Origin: Fagopyrum homotropicum
Taxonomy: Eukaryota > Streptophyta > Magnoliopsida > Caryophyllales > Polygonaceae
Assembly: GCA_033239125.1 (NCBI GenBank)
Contig: BSWB01000002.1
Span: forward strand, 50,937,001-51,001,000
Length of the DNA stretch: 64,000 bases
Direction: 5' to 3'
Within the stretch, counting starts at the first letter, position 1. Each line of letters starts with the position of its first letter. The notes below the pieces were generated by a model. The model searched no databases. It saw nothing but the letters and a program-made list of their open reading frames with translations, and was not told the DNA's origin. The position numbers were made by a program, and so were the translations under genes. Of this stretch, positions 11,993 through 24,236 are shown one piece after another.

Positions 11993-12247
11993 CTAGGTTG
12001 ACAACAATGGCACTCGCAATCTTCTAAAGGTCGAATAGATAAATACACAAAACCGCTAGGGGTCTACGTTTTTTAAAGGGGGTTTTGTTTAAACTTGTTG
12101 TTCTGGGATAGATGTACAAGCGACCACCACTACCCCCACAGATCTCAACATTTAGTTTTCTTTTATGTTTGCCTTTTTGTGCTTTTTTTGGATTTCAGCA
12201 ATAGTTGTTAGTATGACATTATATATCTATTGATATCCCTATCGCAG

Positions 12248-12660
12248 ATGACGCGTACTAGAGCTACATCTTCCGTAGGGTTAGGAAGGGGTCGACCACC
12301 TCTTCCACATGCCGTCTGTTAACGAGGACGTGCAGGAAGACCTTCACTAGCTAGAGGTCGGGGCCAAGCCCTAGTTGCTGATCTGCCTATCGCTAGGGTG
12401 TTGGTTGAAGAGGTTGTTGAGAGTTTTGTTCCCGAGGCTGGAAACGGGCCCGCCGCTAGGTCCGGAGCATAGGGAGAGTAGTCGAATGAGTCCAACTGAG
12501 TGACCATTGGATCATCTACATACCGCAACTACGTGCAGAGAGTCGAGGAAGCTATCAAGATTGGAGGACCTGCACTAGCACCGCCAGTACCCGCGAGATC
12601 AGCAGAGGTTTTGTAGAGATTTTCCGAGGATGGGATCTCGGGAAGACCGGTACAGTCATC
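12248..12660 (+). pseudogene. Tekay C gag N-terminal remnant
   Basis: An ATG at 12248 opens a Thr/Arg/Gly-rich start (MTRTRAT, GRGRPP) typical of the basic N-terminus of Tekay Gag. Stops follow within 25 codons and recur. The capsid, zinc knuckle and protease are absent: within 100 bases after 12660 the sequence is already in the approach to RT. Confidence 0.6.
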
Positions 12661-12744
12661 AGTGTAGTGTGAGCTACGATACTTATCGTTCAGGGTTGCA
12701 AGGCATTTTGGTGCTATGCCATTAAGGATAGTACGACTCCAACG

Positions 12745-14166
12745 TTGGAGGAAATTCTAGTAGCATGCGAGGCATTCTTGAAGGCTCCATACCGCATGGC
12801 GCCTATCAAGATGTTTGAGCTTAAGAAGAAGCTCGAGGAGTTAGCTGAGAAGGGCTTCATCCGCCCTAGTGTATCTCCTTGGGGCACACCAGTACTCTTC
12901 GTCTGGAAGAAAGACGGGTCAGTGAGGTTATGTATCGACTACCCAGAGCTGACCAAGGTGACGATCAAGAATAAGTACCTATTTCCCCGTATCGACGATC
13001 TTTTGGATCAGCTGCATGGAGCTTCATTGTTTTCAAGGATCAATATGAGATCCGGATATCACCAGTTGAGGGTGAGAGAGCATGACATAGCCGAGACGAC
13101 ATTTCGGACCATATACGGCCACTACAAGTTTATAGTGATGCATTTTGGGCTAATGAACGTCCCTGCCATGTTCATGGAATTGATGAACAACATTTTCATC
13201 GACTTCCTAGACCAGTTCGTGTTTGTCTTCATCGATGATATTTTGGTGTACTCTCGCAGTAGAGAGGAGCACGAAATTACACTTAAGGATCGTACTCCAA
13301 GTCCTGCAAGATAGAGAGCTTTACGCCAAGCTCTCTAAGTGCGAGTTTTGGATGTCTAAGGAGGCCTTCCTTGGTCACATCGTTTCCGCCGAAGCGATCA
13401 AGATAGATCCGGCGAAGATTAAGTCTGTAGCATCTTGGCCGCCTCCTAGGAAAGTCAAGGAGGTACGCAACTTCCTAGGCTTGGCGGGCTACTATCATCC
13501 TTTTGTGGAGGGCTTTTCAGTTATCGCCGGACCACTTACTTCCTTGTTGAGGAAGTCTACAAGATTCGTGTGGTCCGACCCGTGCCTATAGAGTTTTGAG
13601 GAGCTGAAGAGGAGGTTGACTTCTACTCCTATCTTAGCTCAGCTAGAGGACATTGAGGATTTCTTGTTTATAGCGATGCATCCAATCTCGGCTTGGGATG
13701 TGTTTTGTTGCAGAGGGGTAAGGTTATAACATACGCGTCGACACAATTGAAGACGTATGAGGAGAATTACCCTTCCCATGACCTCGAGTTAGCTGTTGTT
13801 GTTCACGCTTTGAAGATTTGGAGGCATTATTTATATGGAGCTACGTGTCAAATATTTACAGATTATAAAGAGTCTAAAGTACATATTCACTCAGCGGGAG
13901 CTGAATAACCATCACAGGAGATGGTTGTAGTGGATCAAGGACTTCGATCTTGAGATCTTATACCACCCGGGGAAGGCGATTGTGGTAGCTGATGCTCTCA
14001 GTAGGAAGACTCACCGGAAGATGACGATCGCTCGGCTGACAACTCAGCCTCAGTTACAGCGAGACTTGACGTGGCTAGAGATGGATATCCACTTTCTAGA
14101 TTCCGACAACCATTTGTCCATCTTGGAAATGTTACCTGGTCTGTTGGTAGAAATTCGACAGAAGTA
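12745..14166 (+). pseudogene. Tekay C reverse transcriptase and RNase H pseudogene
   Basis: From 12745 the frame reads PYRMAP, the conserved approach to gypsy RT, then GFIRPSVSPWG, LCIDY, YHQLRVR and an active site FIDD (around 13228-13239). The frame shifts near 13290 and continues with the thumb (CEFW, FLGHIVS, FLGLAGYY) to a TAG at 13589-13591. RNase H follows with GCVLLQ, YASTQLKTYEENYP and HDLELAVVVHALK within 13693-13908, and the DALSRK end of RNase H is at about 13990. Two frameshifts and at least three stops make it non-functional. Confidence 0.88.
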
Positions 14167-14199
14167 GGAGAGTTGCCAAACTTTGACACTGATCCGAGA

Positions 14200-15574
14200 C
14201 AAGATATCTAGAGGTGAGGCACCTCAGTTTGTAGTCGGTGCAGATGGAGTTTTAAGACGCCATGAATGCATATGTGTGCCCTCATATCAAGAGCCAAGAC
14301 AATAGATCATATAGGACCCTCACTCAACACCTTACTCGGTGCATCCCGGTGCGAGTGAGATGTATCAAGATATCAGACACTCCTTCTAGTGGGGAGGTTT
14401 AAAGCCAAACGTGATGAGATATGTAGCTCAGTGCCCGACCTATCAACAGTTCAATATCGAGCATCAACGACTAGAAGGGGCACCCGCTTCCCGTTCCTTA
14501 GTGGAAGTGGGAGGACATCTCGATGGATTTTATTACCGGTTTGAGACTAAGTCAAGGCTTTGACTCTATCTAGGTTATAGTAGATCGACTGACGAAGACC
14601 ACACATTTTGTTCCTATCAAGGAGACGTGGACGGTGAGTCTATTGGCAGAGGAGTTCACTAGATAGATAGTACGACTTCATGGATTACTTAGGACTGTAG
14701 TCTTTGACAAAGACGGACGGTTCACCTCGAGGTTTTCACAACAAGTGCATGCCGCCCTATGTACGAGTTTGTAGCTCGCGATTGCTTATCATCCTTAAAC
14801 TGATGGTTACTCGGAGCGGACCATCTAGACTCTGGAGGATAATTTGAGAGCTTACGTGTTGGATTGGGACAAATGTGGCTAGATCACCTTCGCTTAGTGG
14901 AGTTTTCGTATAACAACAGTTGGCACGCATCGATCAGGATAACTCCTTATGAGGCCTTATACGGACAGAGATGCCGTACCCTACTGTGTTGGGACAAACC
15001 GAATTATGCTAGCGGTGTAGCACCTGAGCAGATACAGGATAATATGGCTCGAGTAACGATGATCCGAGAGCGGATGTTAGCAGCATAGAGCCGCTAGAAG
15101 TCTTACGCGGATAAGAGGCGCAAACCTCTAGAGTTTAGAGTTAGAGCTCATGTATGGTTGAGAGTATCCCCGACACGAGGTGTTAGACGTTTCGGCGTCA
15201 AGGGGAAGTTGTGTCTCCAATATGTCGAACATTTCGAGATTCTTGAGCGAGTTGGAGAGACAGCATACCGACTTGATTTGCCACCAATACTAGAGGGTGT
15301 TCACCCGGTATTCCACGTGTCTCAGTTACGGGAGTACATACCTGACCCGAGACACATCTTCAATCATCATGATTTGGTGGTCGAGCCAGACCATACGTTC
15401 GTAGAGCACCCGATAGTTGTCTTACAGCGTTGTACACTTGCGATCAAAGGAATACCAATAATGAAGATTCAGTGGTCGATGCGAGGAGCAGATGAGGCAA
15501 CTTGGGAGACAGGGGATAGTGTCCAAAGGAACTATCCGGAGTTTTATGATGAGTTGGATGCACCCGTAGCATAG
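14200..15574 (+). pseudogene. Tekay C integrase with chromodomain-like C-terminus
   Basis: The integrase zinc finger is readable around 14330-14460, although one Cys of the CxxC pair has become Tyr. The catalytic core follows (about 14520-14860), and the D-D-E signature region is interrupted by several stops. From 14864 the frame is open again (LVEFSYNNSWHASI, YEALYGQRCRTLLCW). The last open stretch (15158-15574) holds GPFEI-like, PVFHVSQLREY and IMKIQWSMRGADEATWE, the degenerate chromodomain-type tail of Tekay chromoviruses. In the family this tail targets heterochromatin; here it is a relic. Confidence 0.85.
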
Positions 15575-15727
15575 ACGTTTGAGTTTCAGTTTCTTTTGTT
15601 CAATTGTGTATACGCTTATGTAACGTTTGGTGTTACTTGCCCCGCGAGGGAATATGAGTTGAGTTTAGTGTTTCCGCTATGTTATTGTGTTTTCTTGTGG
15701 GTTGTTGCAATATTCGGGACGAAACTT

Positions 15728-16796
15728 TTTTTTCCCAGTGCTTCCCCTGCGGTGCTGTCTGGCCACCCCCGCGGTTTGTTTGTAGTAGCTTCCGTCTTTG
15801 GTGAGCTGATTCCGTTCCTTGTTTCCTCGTTCCTTCCCTTATGTTGTGTTTATGTTGTTGACCCTTGGGAATCTGTAAGACTAGGGTTTGTGACCCTACC
15901 TTGTGGAGATCTCTTAGAGATCATGGAGACTAGAAGTTATAGACTTATAGAATCGTTTCATTCTTGATTCGTTATGTCTTGTTTGAGCAGACATTCCTTC
16001 CTTTCCTTCGGAAAACTGAGTTGTAGCTTACCTTTGAGTTTACCTTCGAGTGAGGTAAGTCCCTTGGACTTACTTAGTTGCATTTCGTATATTGGTTTGA
16101 GTGTATTGGCTTGTTTATGTTGTTATTTGTTGTTATAACGGATAACCGGAATAGGACTGACCTTTTATAGCTTAATTGGCCCAAGTGTATTAAAACCGGG
16201 CGGTGACCGCTTCTCAATTCAAAATAGGGAAACTGGGAGGTGCTCTTGCGACCTGTCCAACAGGTGAATGAGGGATGCATCTGCTCTATTCCTGTTGGTG
16301 AAAGGGGACAAAGGCGAGATCATAGTGATTCTCTTGTGACAACATAAGTTGAATTAGTAAAGGGATGAGCTTAATAAAAGATAATAACCGGTTGAGTGTG
16401 AGCATGCTATATGTTTTATTACCTTATGTGTGTTTGTGCCTTTATTGTCTTTTTGATATCTAGAATGTTAGTTAATGGTTTATACCGATGTTGTAGAGGC
16501 CCTGCAGGTTAGAGATGTTGCTGAGTGATCCGGATGGTGTGGTTAGCCAGGGTTCCCGTACATTATAGGACGAGATCGGGTTTATATTTCAGTTGTTGTT
16601 CTTTCCCTTTTGTTTTGAACTCGGGTGCGAGTCTTTGACGCTTTCCTTGTTGTTCCTTTGGTTTTTACAAAGTTTTGGTTTTCATTTATTTGTGTCTTGT
16701 TCTAAGATCCGATGTTATTATTGCTACTTTGAGGGTCGGGATCCATTGTGAGGTTCTAACCCGTAAACACTTCGAGTTACCAGAACTTGGGGTATA
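15728..16796 (+). repeat. 5'-truncated 3' LTR of Tekay C
   Basis: The sequence from about 15728 aligns with the 5' LTR from about 10702 onward. The first 600 or so bases of the LTR and most of the polypurine tract are missing: the pre-tract ggacgaaactttttt at about 15717 jumps straight into LTR middle. The end (cttggggtata, about 16796) matches the 5' LTR end region. Confidence 0.8.
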
Positions 16797-19286
16797 AATG
16801 GGGTTCAGATTTCAAACAATTATCAATTTCATATCTACACCAAATCGAAATAACAATATTTACTCGTCCATGTGCAAAAGAGTTTCCCTAGGAACCTTTC
16901 TTCGTCCCATATTCATAGGAGAATCCAAGTTCAACCGCCGTCCAACACAAATTTTAGCCTTACTATTATGCTTTGGGATTACTGGTTTGGGTTCCCATGG
17001 CTCCTCCTATGTGTTTCCACTGTGTGACACTTAGGTAATGAACCGAATATGGATTAATAATTTGAAACGCAATTTGTCCCGATCTATTTAATTTAATACC
17101 CGAAACTATCACAAATCCATGAAACATGAATTCAATTTGACCCAATTCATGCCCAAACACGGATGAATCCGAATCCAATCTAAATGGCCCGATTAACACT
17201 ATTTGTATATACACCATGCTAATACAATAAGAACCCTTTTACCCTCATACATATCGAATAGCTTATTTCACTGTATCATATATTCTGTTATTCTGCATGA
17301 GTGCTACGTGATTCTCTCGATAGTTGTATAATATATAGTGTTGTAGTTCGAGAATCATTTCTCAATTATTTTGAGTATCTTAAGAGTTAAGACGCCACGC
17401 ATGCATCAACAGCCTGCCATTGTCTTCAAAGGGTGATTCCCCAAAGATTCAATTACTTGACATGCATGATATTTCTATTTTAATAACATCAAAATTTATT
17501 TTTTGGATGGCATTTGATGGGGAAAGAATTTGGAAAAGGAAAATTCAACTTGGCATGCTGATAGAGATTAATCGAATGGACAACCCAAGTTGGTGAATTT
17601 TTTAAGAAAGTTATTTCACTTAGTTTGGGTATAAGTACCTTGGGATATCCATATGTTCAGGATGGAATCGGAACAGGACCGTTTATTACTATCTTGTTTA
17701 ACCGGTTGACCGTATATTTGTAAAACATTAGACTGAATTGTAACCAATCATAATACTCCGGTCAAAACGTGTCTAGACCGTAAAGACCGTGATTTGATTT
17801 GACACATTTAGTTATATTTTTATAAAACTTACTTGGTTTGGTTCAATCAAATGTAAGTTTAGGGTTGATTTAGTTAGTAAACTAGTTTAGTGTCCGCACC
17901 TTATTTGGGTTTTGCCTAAATAAAAAATATTTTATTTTTAATTTTATGCATCATGTATTGGATTTTAATCTAGAAAACATATTTAAGGTTAAAAAAATTT
18001 CATCCAAACTTAGTCATTTTTTATTCACTAATATGACTAACATCGTGTGTGATGATTAAGTTAGAAATTTATAAAATGGAAGGACATAATTTAAAATATA
18101 TAAAAAAAATATTATTAATTTACACCTCAATATAATTTTTTCAACCTAGTTATTTATTATAAAAAAAGTTATCTACAAAATATTGAATAGATTATAAAAA
18201 CAACATATAAACTTTTTAAAAAATATAAAGATGATAAATTTTAACCATTTTTTACTGTGGAACCAACTATAAACTATTTTTATTAAGATATAAACAAACT
18301 AATTGTGGAGATAATTATCAACATTAAAATTTTGATGTGTTATAAATAGATAATTAAGTGAAAATAATTACTTATGATATTAAATTGTTTAAAAGTTATA
18401 AATGTACACTGAACAATTCGTAACATGTGGGACGTATCAACAACAATTTTGTTGAATAAAATTTATCAACTAAAATAAATTATGCAAGTTGGATAATATA
18501 ATTTTTTGAAATAAAAGTAACCAAATCCTTACTATATAAATTTAGAGGTGTAAAATTCGATCTAGTTTTACATTTAAAAAATGTGTAAAATTTGTTTAGA
18601 ATATGCGTCAGATTTTTTCAGCAAAGTTGAATTATAATAGATGACTTGATTTATTTTGATCAAATCAATAAAAAATTTTGTTATCAAATCATTACTAATA
18701 AAACTGTAAATACAATGTGGAAAATTTATAAATAAATCGACAAAATACTAATGTGGATGACTTTAGAAATTGACAAGTGAGCAAAATGAGGGTTATTTTA
18801 GTATAATATATAGATTAATGAAAAAGTTGAAGTTAAAAATTAAAAAAAAATTAAATTTTAAAATTAAAAAAAAAAAAAAAAATATAATATAAAATTCGAA
18901 ATTAAAATTAATAGTTAACTTAAAAAATAACTTAAAGTTTTAAAAATAAGGAGAAGAAAATGAAATAGAATTTTAAAATGTGTCTATATTACTTTTTTAA
19001 AATTATAAGAACAGAGTTTCAAAAATGTGAAAAAGAATTCAAAATCTCTATGTTAAAATTTTTAAGAACTATTTTGTTATCAATATCTTATGAATTTTTT
19101 ATTTTAAAGATTTGATAGGTATATTGTAAACAGATTCTTATGTTGCATGTTTAAAAGGTGATGTGGCATTGCTGATAGTTTAAAACTTATTTTATAAAAG
19201 AAAATTGACAAATTTGTAAATATCTTGTGACATATATGTAAATTAATTGAAAATTTTTCTAGGTGGTATACCTAAATGGTTGACAT
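16797..19286. other. AT-rich DNA, no gene seen
   Basis: About 2.5 kb with few open frames above 60 codons, long A/T runs (an A-run at about 18866-18882) and no retroelement domain I can recognise. A 78-codon open frame at 16798-17034 has no recognisable motif and I do not treat it as a gene. This may be ancient decayed repeat or genuine intergenic DNA. Confidence 0.6.
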
Positions 19287-20996
19287 TGTAACATCCAGGT
19301 TTTTTTGCCACTGCCCCAACGGTGACGATGTGGTCAATCCGCGGGTGCGGCTGACCCCAGATCTTGCGCGATCTGTTTTGCCCATTTTCTACCTTTTTTT
19401 TCCTTTCTTAGAAGATGTGATCCTCTATTTGTTGGGCCATCTTTGCTCTATCTTTTAACCTAGTTATATACCTTCCTCTCATCCAACCACACCTCTTCTT
19501 ATTCACGTTTTCTTCCTTGCTCTCTTCTCTTTGCTTGCTTGCCGCCTTCATCCTTGAAGTCAAGCTGCATCCTTTTCCGTGTGAACCCCTGTAGAATTTT
19601 TGTAAGTTCTTCACCATTGTCGTTCCTCTCATGTTCCTGTGCCTCTTTTTTGCATCTTGCTTCTTCCTTCTTCCTTCTTCTTTCTTCCTTCTTCTTCTTG
19701 ACATGAATCAAGATTGAGTCTTGTTTCTTGTTTCGTGTTCGTTGGTTGCTACATATGTGTATTTAGGCTCTTGTGTTCGATTGTGTGGTGTGAAGAATCA
19801 CAGAGGAAAGTTATAACCAGCCTGTTGTGGTTTTGTTGTCGAAGGAGTCCCGACGTTCGCTTTTGTTATATTGCCGCCCCGCGAATGCAAGCTACTGCCC
19901 CCGCGGTTTAACCTAGACGCCGCCCCCGCGCCTCCTTGTCGCCGCCCCCGCGCCTCCTTGTTGCCGCCCCCGCGGCATCCGTAGTCTGTCACCTCGCCCG
20001 CGCCTCTGTTCACTCGCGCCCGCGCCTTCTCGACAATGAATACCGTCTTTGGTAAGTCGCTTCCATCCTTGCTTCGTTTTCCTTTTCTGGAGTTAGATTA
20101 TGCTAGGCTGGACCTAGACGAACAAGGGTCAAATGTCAGTTAGTGGCTTGTGGTTTCATATGAGTTGGTTATGGTTCAAAACCTTGAGCTTGTGTTGATG
20201 ATGTTGTTCCTTGGGAATCGTAAGACTAGGAATCGTGCTTCCTAGCATGTTGGAGATCTGTTAGAGATCATCGAAACTAGAAGTAGGAACCTTCTAGCAC
20301 GCTTTTGTAGACCTTGTAGAGGTCAATGAGACTAGAAGTGTGTAGACATCTAGCATTTGGGATAGTTTCTCATTCGCGATGCCTTGTTTGAGCAAGCATA
20401 GATTCTTTCCTATGGGAAGTTGAGCAGTTTAGCTGATTCTTGAGTTACCTTCGATTCAAGAAAGTCCCTTGGACTTACTTAGATGCGTTTCATATATTAG
20501 TTTGATTGTATTGATGGTGTTTGTTTACTATATCGTTATAACGGAAAACCGGACTAGGACGGCCTTATAATGTAATTGAATCAAGTGTATGATAACTTGG
20601 CAGTGACCACTTGTCCAGTTCTATAGGAGACTGGAAGGTTCTCTTACGACCAGGCTCATAGGTAACGGATAGATGCAGATGATCTATTCTTGTCGGTAAC
20701 AGAAATATGGGCATGTTTGGGAGATTCTCGTGTCACAACCTAAGTTGAAATTGTAATGGATGACTTATTAAAACATAATAACCGGCTTGTTTGTGAGCAT
20801 GCTATGTGTTTATATTTTATATGTGTGTGCCTCTACTATTTTCTTATATCTAGAATGTTAGTTAGCGGTTTATACCATTGTCGTAGATGCCCTGCAGGTT
20901 AGAGATGTACTGAGTGGTCCGGACGGAGTAGTCATCCGGGGTTCCTGTAAATTATAGGATGCGATCAGGATATATTTTTTTGTTGATGTCTTTCCA
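19287..20996 (+). repeat. Partial Tekay-type LTR, plus strand, cut by Tekay A (LTR D)
   Basis: It begins tgtaacatcc and runs in the order seen in the other Tekay LTRs: an upstream Ca(T)AT-rich block, a TATA-like ttatatacc (19464-19472), a pyrimidine-rich leader, GC-rich motifs (19870-20025), and the caggttag and cattatagga blocks (20890-20960). It stops at 20996, where the minus-strand Tekay A LTR starts, so its last 400 or so bases and any internal domain are missing from this place. Confidence 0.75.
19918..19976 (+). repeat. Short tandem repeat of a GC-rich 22-mer
   Basis: Two exact copies of a 22-base unit starting cgccgcccccgcgcctcc (19918-19939, 19940-19961) and a partial third lie inside LTR D. 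The unit contains the GCCGCCCC motif found in the other Tekay LTRs of the window. Confidence 0.85.
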
Positions 20997-21166
20997 TGTA
21001 ACACCCTAAATCCACGGGATTCCGGATGCAACGAGCTAGGGCCTCACAATGGGTCCCGATCCTTACCTCGACAAAAATTTCACCGGATCTTATAACAATA
21101 CACAATAGAAAACCGAAATAGCCTTTAATGCAAATTAAAACATGATCCGAAAGATACAAAGGAAAG
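20997..21166 (-). repeat. Tekay A 3' LTR, outer end
   Basis: tgtaacaccc at the left and gggtcccgatcc shortly after are the reverse complement of a Tekay LTR end (compare gggtcgggacccattg near 11910). It is cut by Athila-like 1 after the target bases gaaag (21162-21166). Confidence 0.8.
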
Positions 21167-22419
21167 TGTTACGCTAAGATCGTGTGATGTGTGTACGCAA
21201 TAAGCTTTAAATTTATACTCGTTATATTTATCCTAACTCCTAGCGAACCCGCAGTGTACGGGACGTTTGTAGTAGGGATAGTATTCCGAGGTCGAACACA
21301 AAGACTAAGGTGAAATCGAGTCAAACAATGGTCACAGATAGTGTTGATCTAATCAAAGAAAAAGTAAAGGAACAAAGAAATGAAAATGATGATATTTTTG
21401 GTTGGTTTTTGTAGCGATCAAACAAGGATCACAAATCAAGCAAGATAATAAAACAATCTAACAACTCAAGCTAGCAAGGTAAACAAGTAACTCAAAACAC
21501 AAGTATGTGATCAAGAGAGAAAAGTGGATTCTAGAGGTCAAGATTTCCGGTTATGGCATTGGACTCAATCCATCACTCCAAAATCACAATAAACTAGCCA
21601 ATAATATGCATATCAAGATCCAAAATCATCATACAAGCATACATGGTGTTCATAGATGGATAATGAAAGATAAGCAAGTAAAATCAATAAATCTCAACAT
21701 AATCCAAGTTGTAGCAAGACTTACAAACTCTTAAATGAAGATTCAAAACGTTCCTAACAATCCTTGCAATAGTTCTTCAATCCAAGATTACAAAAATCAC
21801 TCAAAAGTCACTCAAAACCTCACTATCACTCCTAGAATGGTGTTCTTCTTCCTCCTTCAATCCTTGAGAGTTTTTCTTCTCCTCCAATTCCTTCCCTCCA
21901 ATGGATGAGATGTGAATGAGAGAATGTGGGAGAGAAGGTCCTTCAGCAACAACCTGCAGGACCACTTATATTCTCCACCAAGAGCAAGGCCGGACAAGAG
22001 ATCGTGGGATACGTGGCTTAAGCTGTCAAAGGCCCAAAAATCAACCCAGTGGATTAAATCGGCCGATTTTCCTGGCAGTTGGTCCGATTTTGTTCAGCAG
22101 AAGCATGCTATGATCGTCTAGCCATGAGTTGCTCCATTGCTTGCACCAATAGTGATCTTTGTGTCCTTTGTTGCTCCAATTATGCTCCTCCAAGGCTTTG
22201 GATGTGTATCATCATGAGGCTTGGCCCTCAAATGTATCGATTAACGTCCAATAGATCCCCGAATTATCTACAAAACCGATAAAAGGTAGTGTAGACGTCT
22301 TTTCTAGAAATGTGCATGAATTGAGCGAAGACGTCATGAACCAATGCCAAAACGTGCATGAATGAGTGAGAAATCTATCTAAATGATTACCTAATCCTAA
22401 GTCATAAATCTTGTTATCA
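21167..22419 (-). repeat. 3' LTR of Athila-like 1, with a 590-base deletion
   Basis: This 1253-base copy equals the 1843-base right LTR minus exactly 590 bases. The deletion joins at a tcaa (21565-21568) that occurs at both ends of the missing segment in the right copy (30547-30550 and 31137-31140). Other differences are scattered substitutions. A TATA-like box on the minus strand is at 21965-21973. Confidence 0.93.
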
Positions 22420-22434
22420 AAAATACCCCATACT
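22420..22434 (-). other. Polypurine tract of Athila-like 1
   Basis: On the minus strand the bases before the 3' LTR read aagtatggggtattt, a purine-rich tract as needed to prime plus-strand DNA synthesis. Athila-like 2 has the same tract at 44295-44309. Confidence 0.75.
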
Positions 22435-24236
22435 TAAGGTTTGCTCGTCCCCGAGCAAATTCCCAACTATAGACTAAGAGATGACATGATTTATGTATGC
22501 AGAAAAATGGCAAAATCTTTTTGGAGTCGTGCTTCTAATATTGGATCGCCTTCATAGTCATGTTTCATGGCAATGGACAAGCAATTATGTATCAAATAAA
22601 TGAAAGCATGGAAAAACAATTGCACTTAACTTGATAGCATGCAATGAAATGTAAAGATGAAGAAGTCAAGATGATCATGAGTATATCCAATCTAAATCGC
22701 TTAGCCTTACACACATGCAAGTAGGTCAAAAGGACTTGTAGAATAGAAGGCCAAGAAACGTTGTGATTAGGTGGGAATTTTTTAGGCTATGTGATGCTAA
22801 TCCGGGAAAGGAACTAAACAACCACAACTTCACATTTCTTATCAACTTCCCTCAAGTGTATATTTTTCTTCATTTTCTTTTCTTTTATTTTTGAGCCAAT
22901 GGCATTGGTGTACAAAAGCCGAAACCTTGGTGATTAGCCATCCTCGGGCTTTTTCTATTTTTCGAGGTGCATCCACACCGGGCACACATACCAAAGCTCG
23001 TTAGGACTATTGGTTTATTTGACTTTGGCAAGGCACCAACACCCGATTATGCGAAGTGTACCGAGTTACTTGTCATTTAAGCCAACGTCCCCAAACCTAT
23101 ATTTTTGGCTACACTTTCGCAACAATTTCAGCACTTCATTCATGACATTCCTTTCATCAACAACTTCACCCCACACTTGCTTTTCACACACATCAACACA
23201 CTATCATGCTCCTATTCCCGGATGGGTCAAAAGAGGTCAAATTTATCTCAATTGAGGTGCTCAAGCAACATGATCAAGATGTGAAGTAGAGAAAAATGAA
23301 TTGCCTTAATCACTTCTAATTGATGTGCAAGAACTAGCATGCAATTTCGACTTTCAATCCTCAATTAAATCAAGGCAAGCATCATAATCACAAGTCATTC
23401 ATGGAATTCAAGATAAGTATTTCAAGTCCACATATGCATCATCAATTTAACACACAAGGCCATCCATAGCCAATCCACAAGACAAGATTCATCATTAGGG
23501 TCATATCCAAGCCTTAGAAGCACTAAAATTTTTTAAAATTTTCTGATTTTTTTTTGGATTTTTCGAAATATGTATGTACAATGCAAGACATAATGAAACA
23601 TGTGACAAAATTAAACTATCCTAGATGCTAATCATGCAAGTGATCATGAAAACCCCACCCCATACTTAGTAACACATTGTCCCTAATGTGTAAACTAAAT
23701 AAAGAAGTGAAAGAGAGTCCTCACAATGTAAAATTGGTGATGCTTTGGTATTTTGGTTCACATTGAATGATGATGGTGGATGATTGATCAAGGATGGTAG
23801 AGAGCTCTTGATGTTCATTATGGCGTCGGAACCCGCGCTTGGCACCGCAAGCCGTCCAAGTTCCACGTCCGCTCCACCCATGCTTGATTGGAGATCATCA
23901 CTTTCCTTTATAGAGGAAAAATCGCCCTGGCAGCCCAGGAAAATCGGCCGATCTGGATGAAGAACATGCCGATTTTTCTGGGTGATTTCCCCCTCGTCCA
24001 TGTGCTTGGATCTTGTACCTTCAACAGTTCCATGAGGCCTTCACATGACCTCCAACATCTCGTCACACACGACAGTCAACAAGATCTAGCACCCAAAAAC
24101 ACAAAAGAAAAACAAAGCACACCAAGAGTGAGATCAAACAAAAGCAAGAAAAAGAAAGGGAAAAATATGTACCAATGGGTTGCCTCCCATTAAGCGCTTC
24201 TTTAAGGTCATTAGCTTGACCAAATTCAGGAACGTT
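22435..24236 (-). other. Non-coding tail between pol and 3' LTR, conserved in Athila-like 2
   Basis: These 1.8 kb hold no frame that I can link to a protein, yet the sequence is clearly shared with 44310-45965 of Athila-like 2, for example the blocks near 22440-22500, 22890-23060 and 23490-23560. Athila-type elements often carry an env-like ORF in this position; here it is gone or never existed. One copy of the family palindrome (aaatcggccgatc at 23941-23953) lies inside. Confidence 0.7.

Larger units (their letters stand above)
10102..16796 (+). mobile_element. Decayed Ty3/gypsy Tekay-type chromovirus (Tekay C)
   Basis: A 1.9-kb 5' LTR, a tRNA-Met primer site, a gag start, RT, RNase H, integrase and a chromodomain-like C-terminus occur in gypsy order, followed by a truncated 3' LTR. 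The middle of gag and the whole protease are missing (near 12660-12745), and every remaining domain carries stops. Matching target duplications were not found, consistent with the eroded right end. It sits directly beside the Tork 3' LTR. Confidence 0.88.

Noticed and set aside
16798..17034. 78-codon open frame after Tekay C
   Set aside because: No recognisable motif; it starts at the eroded LTR end and lies in AT-rich DNA.
18866..18882. A-run as the tail of a LINE or retrogene
   Set aside because: No LINE domain, retrogene or flanking duplication next to it; it is one of many A/T runs in this region.
21912..22121. Open frames shared by 21912-22282 and 31484-31854
   Set aside because: They lie in the two LTRs of Athila-like 1 and are duplicated because the LTRs are; no protein support.
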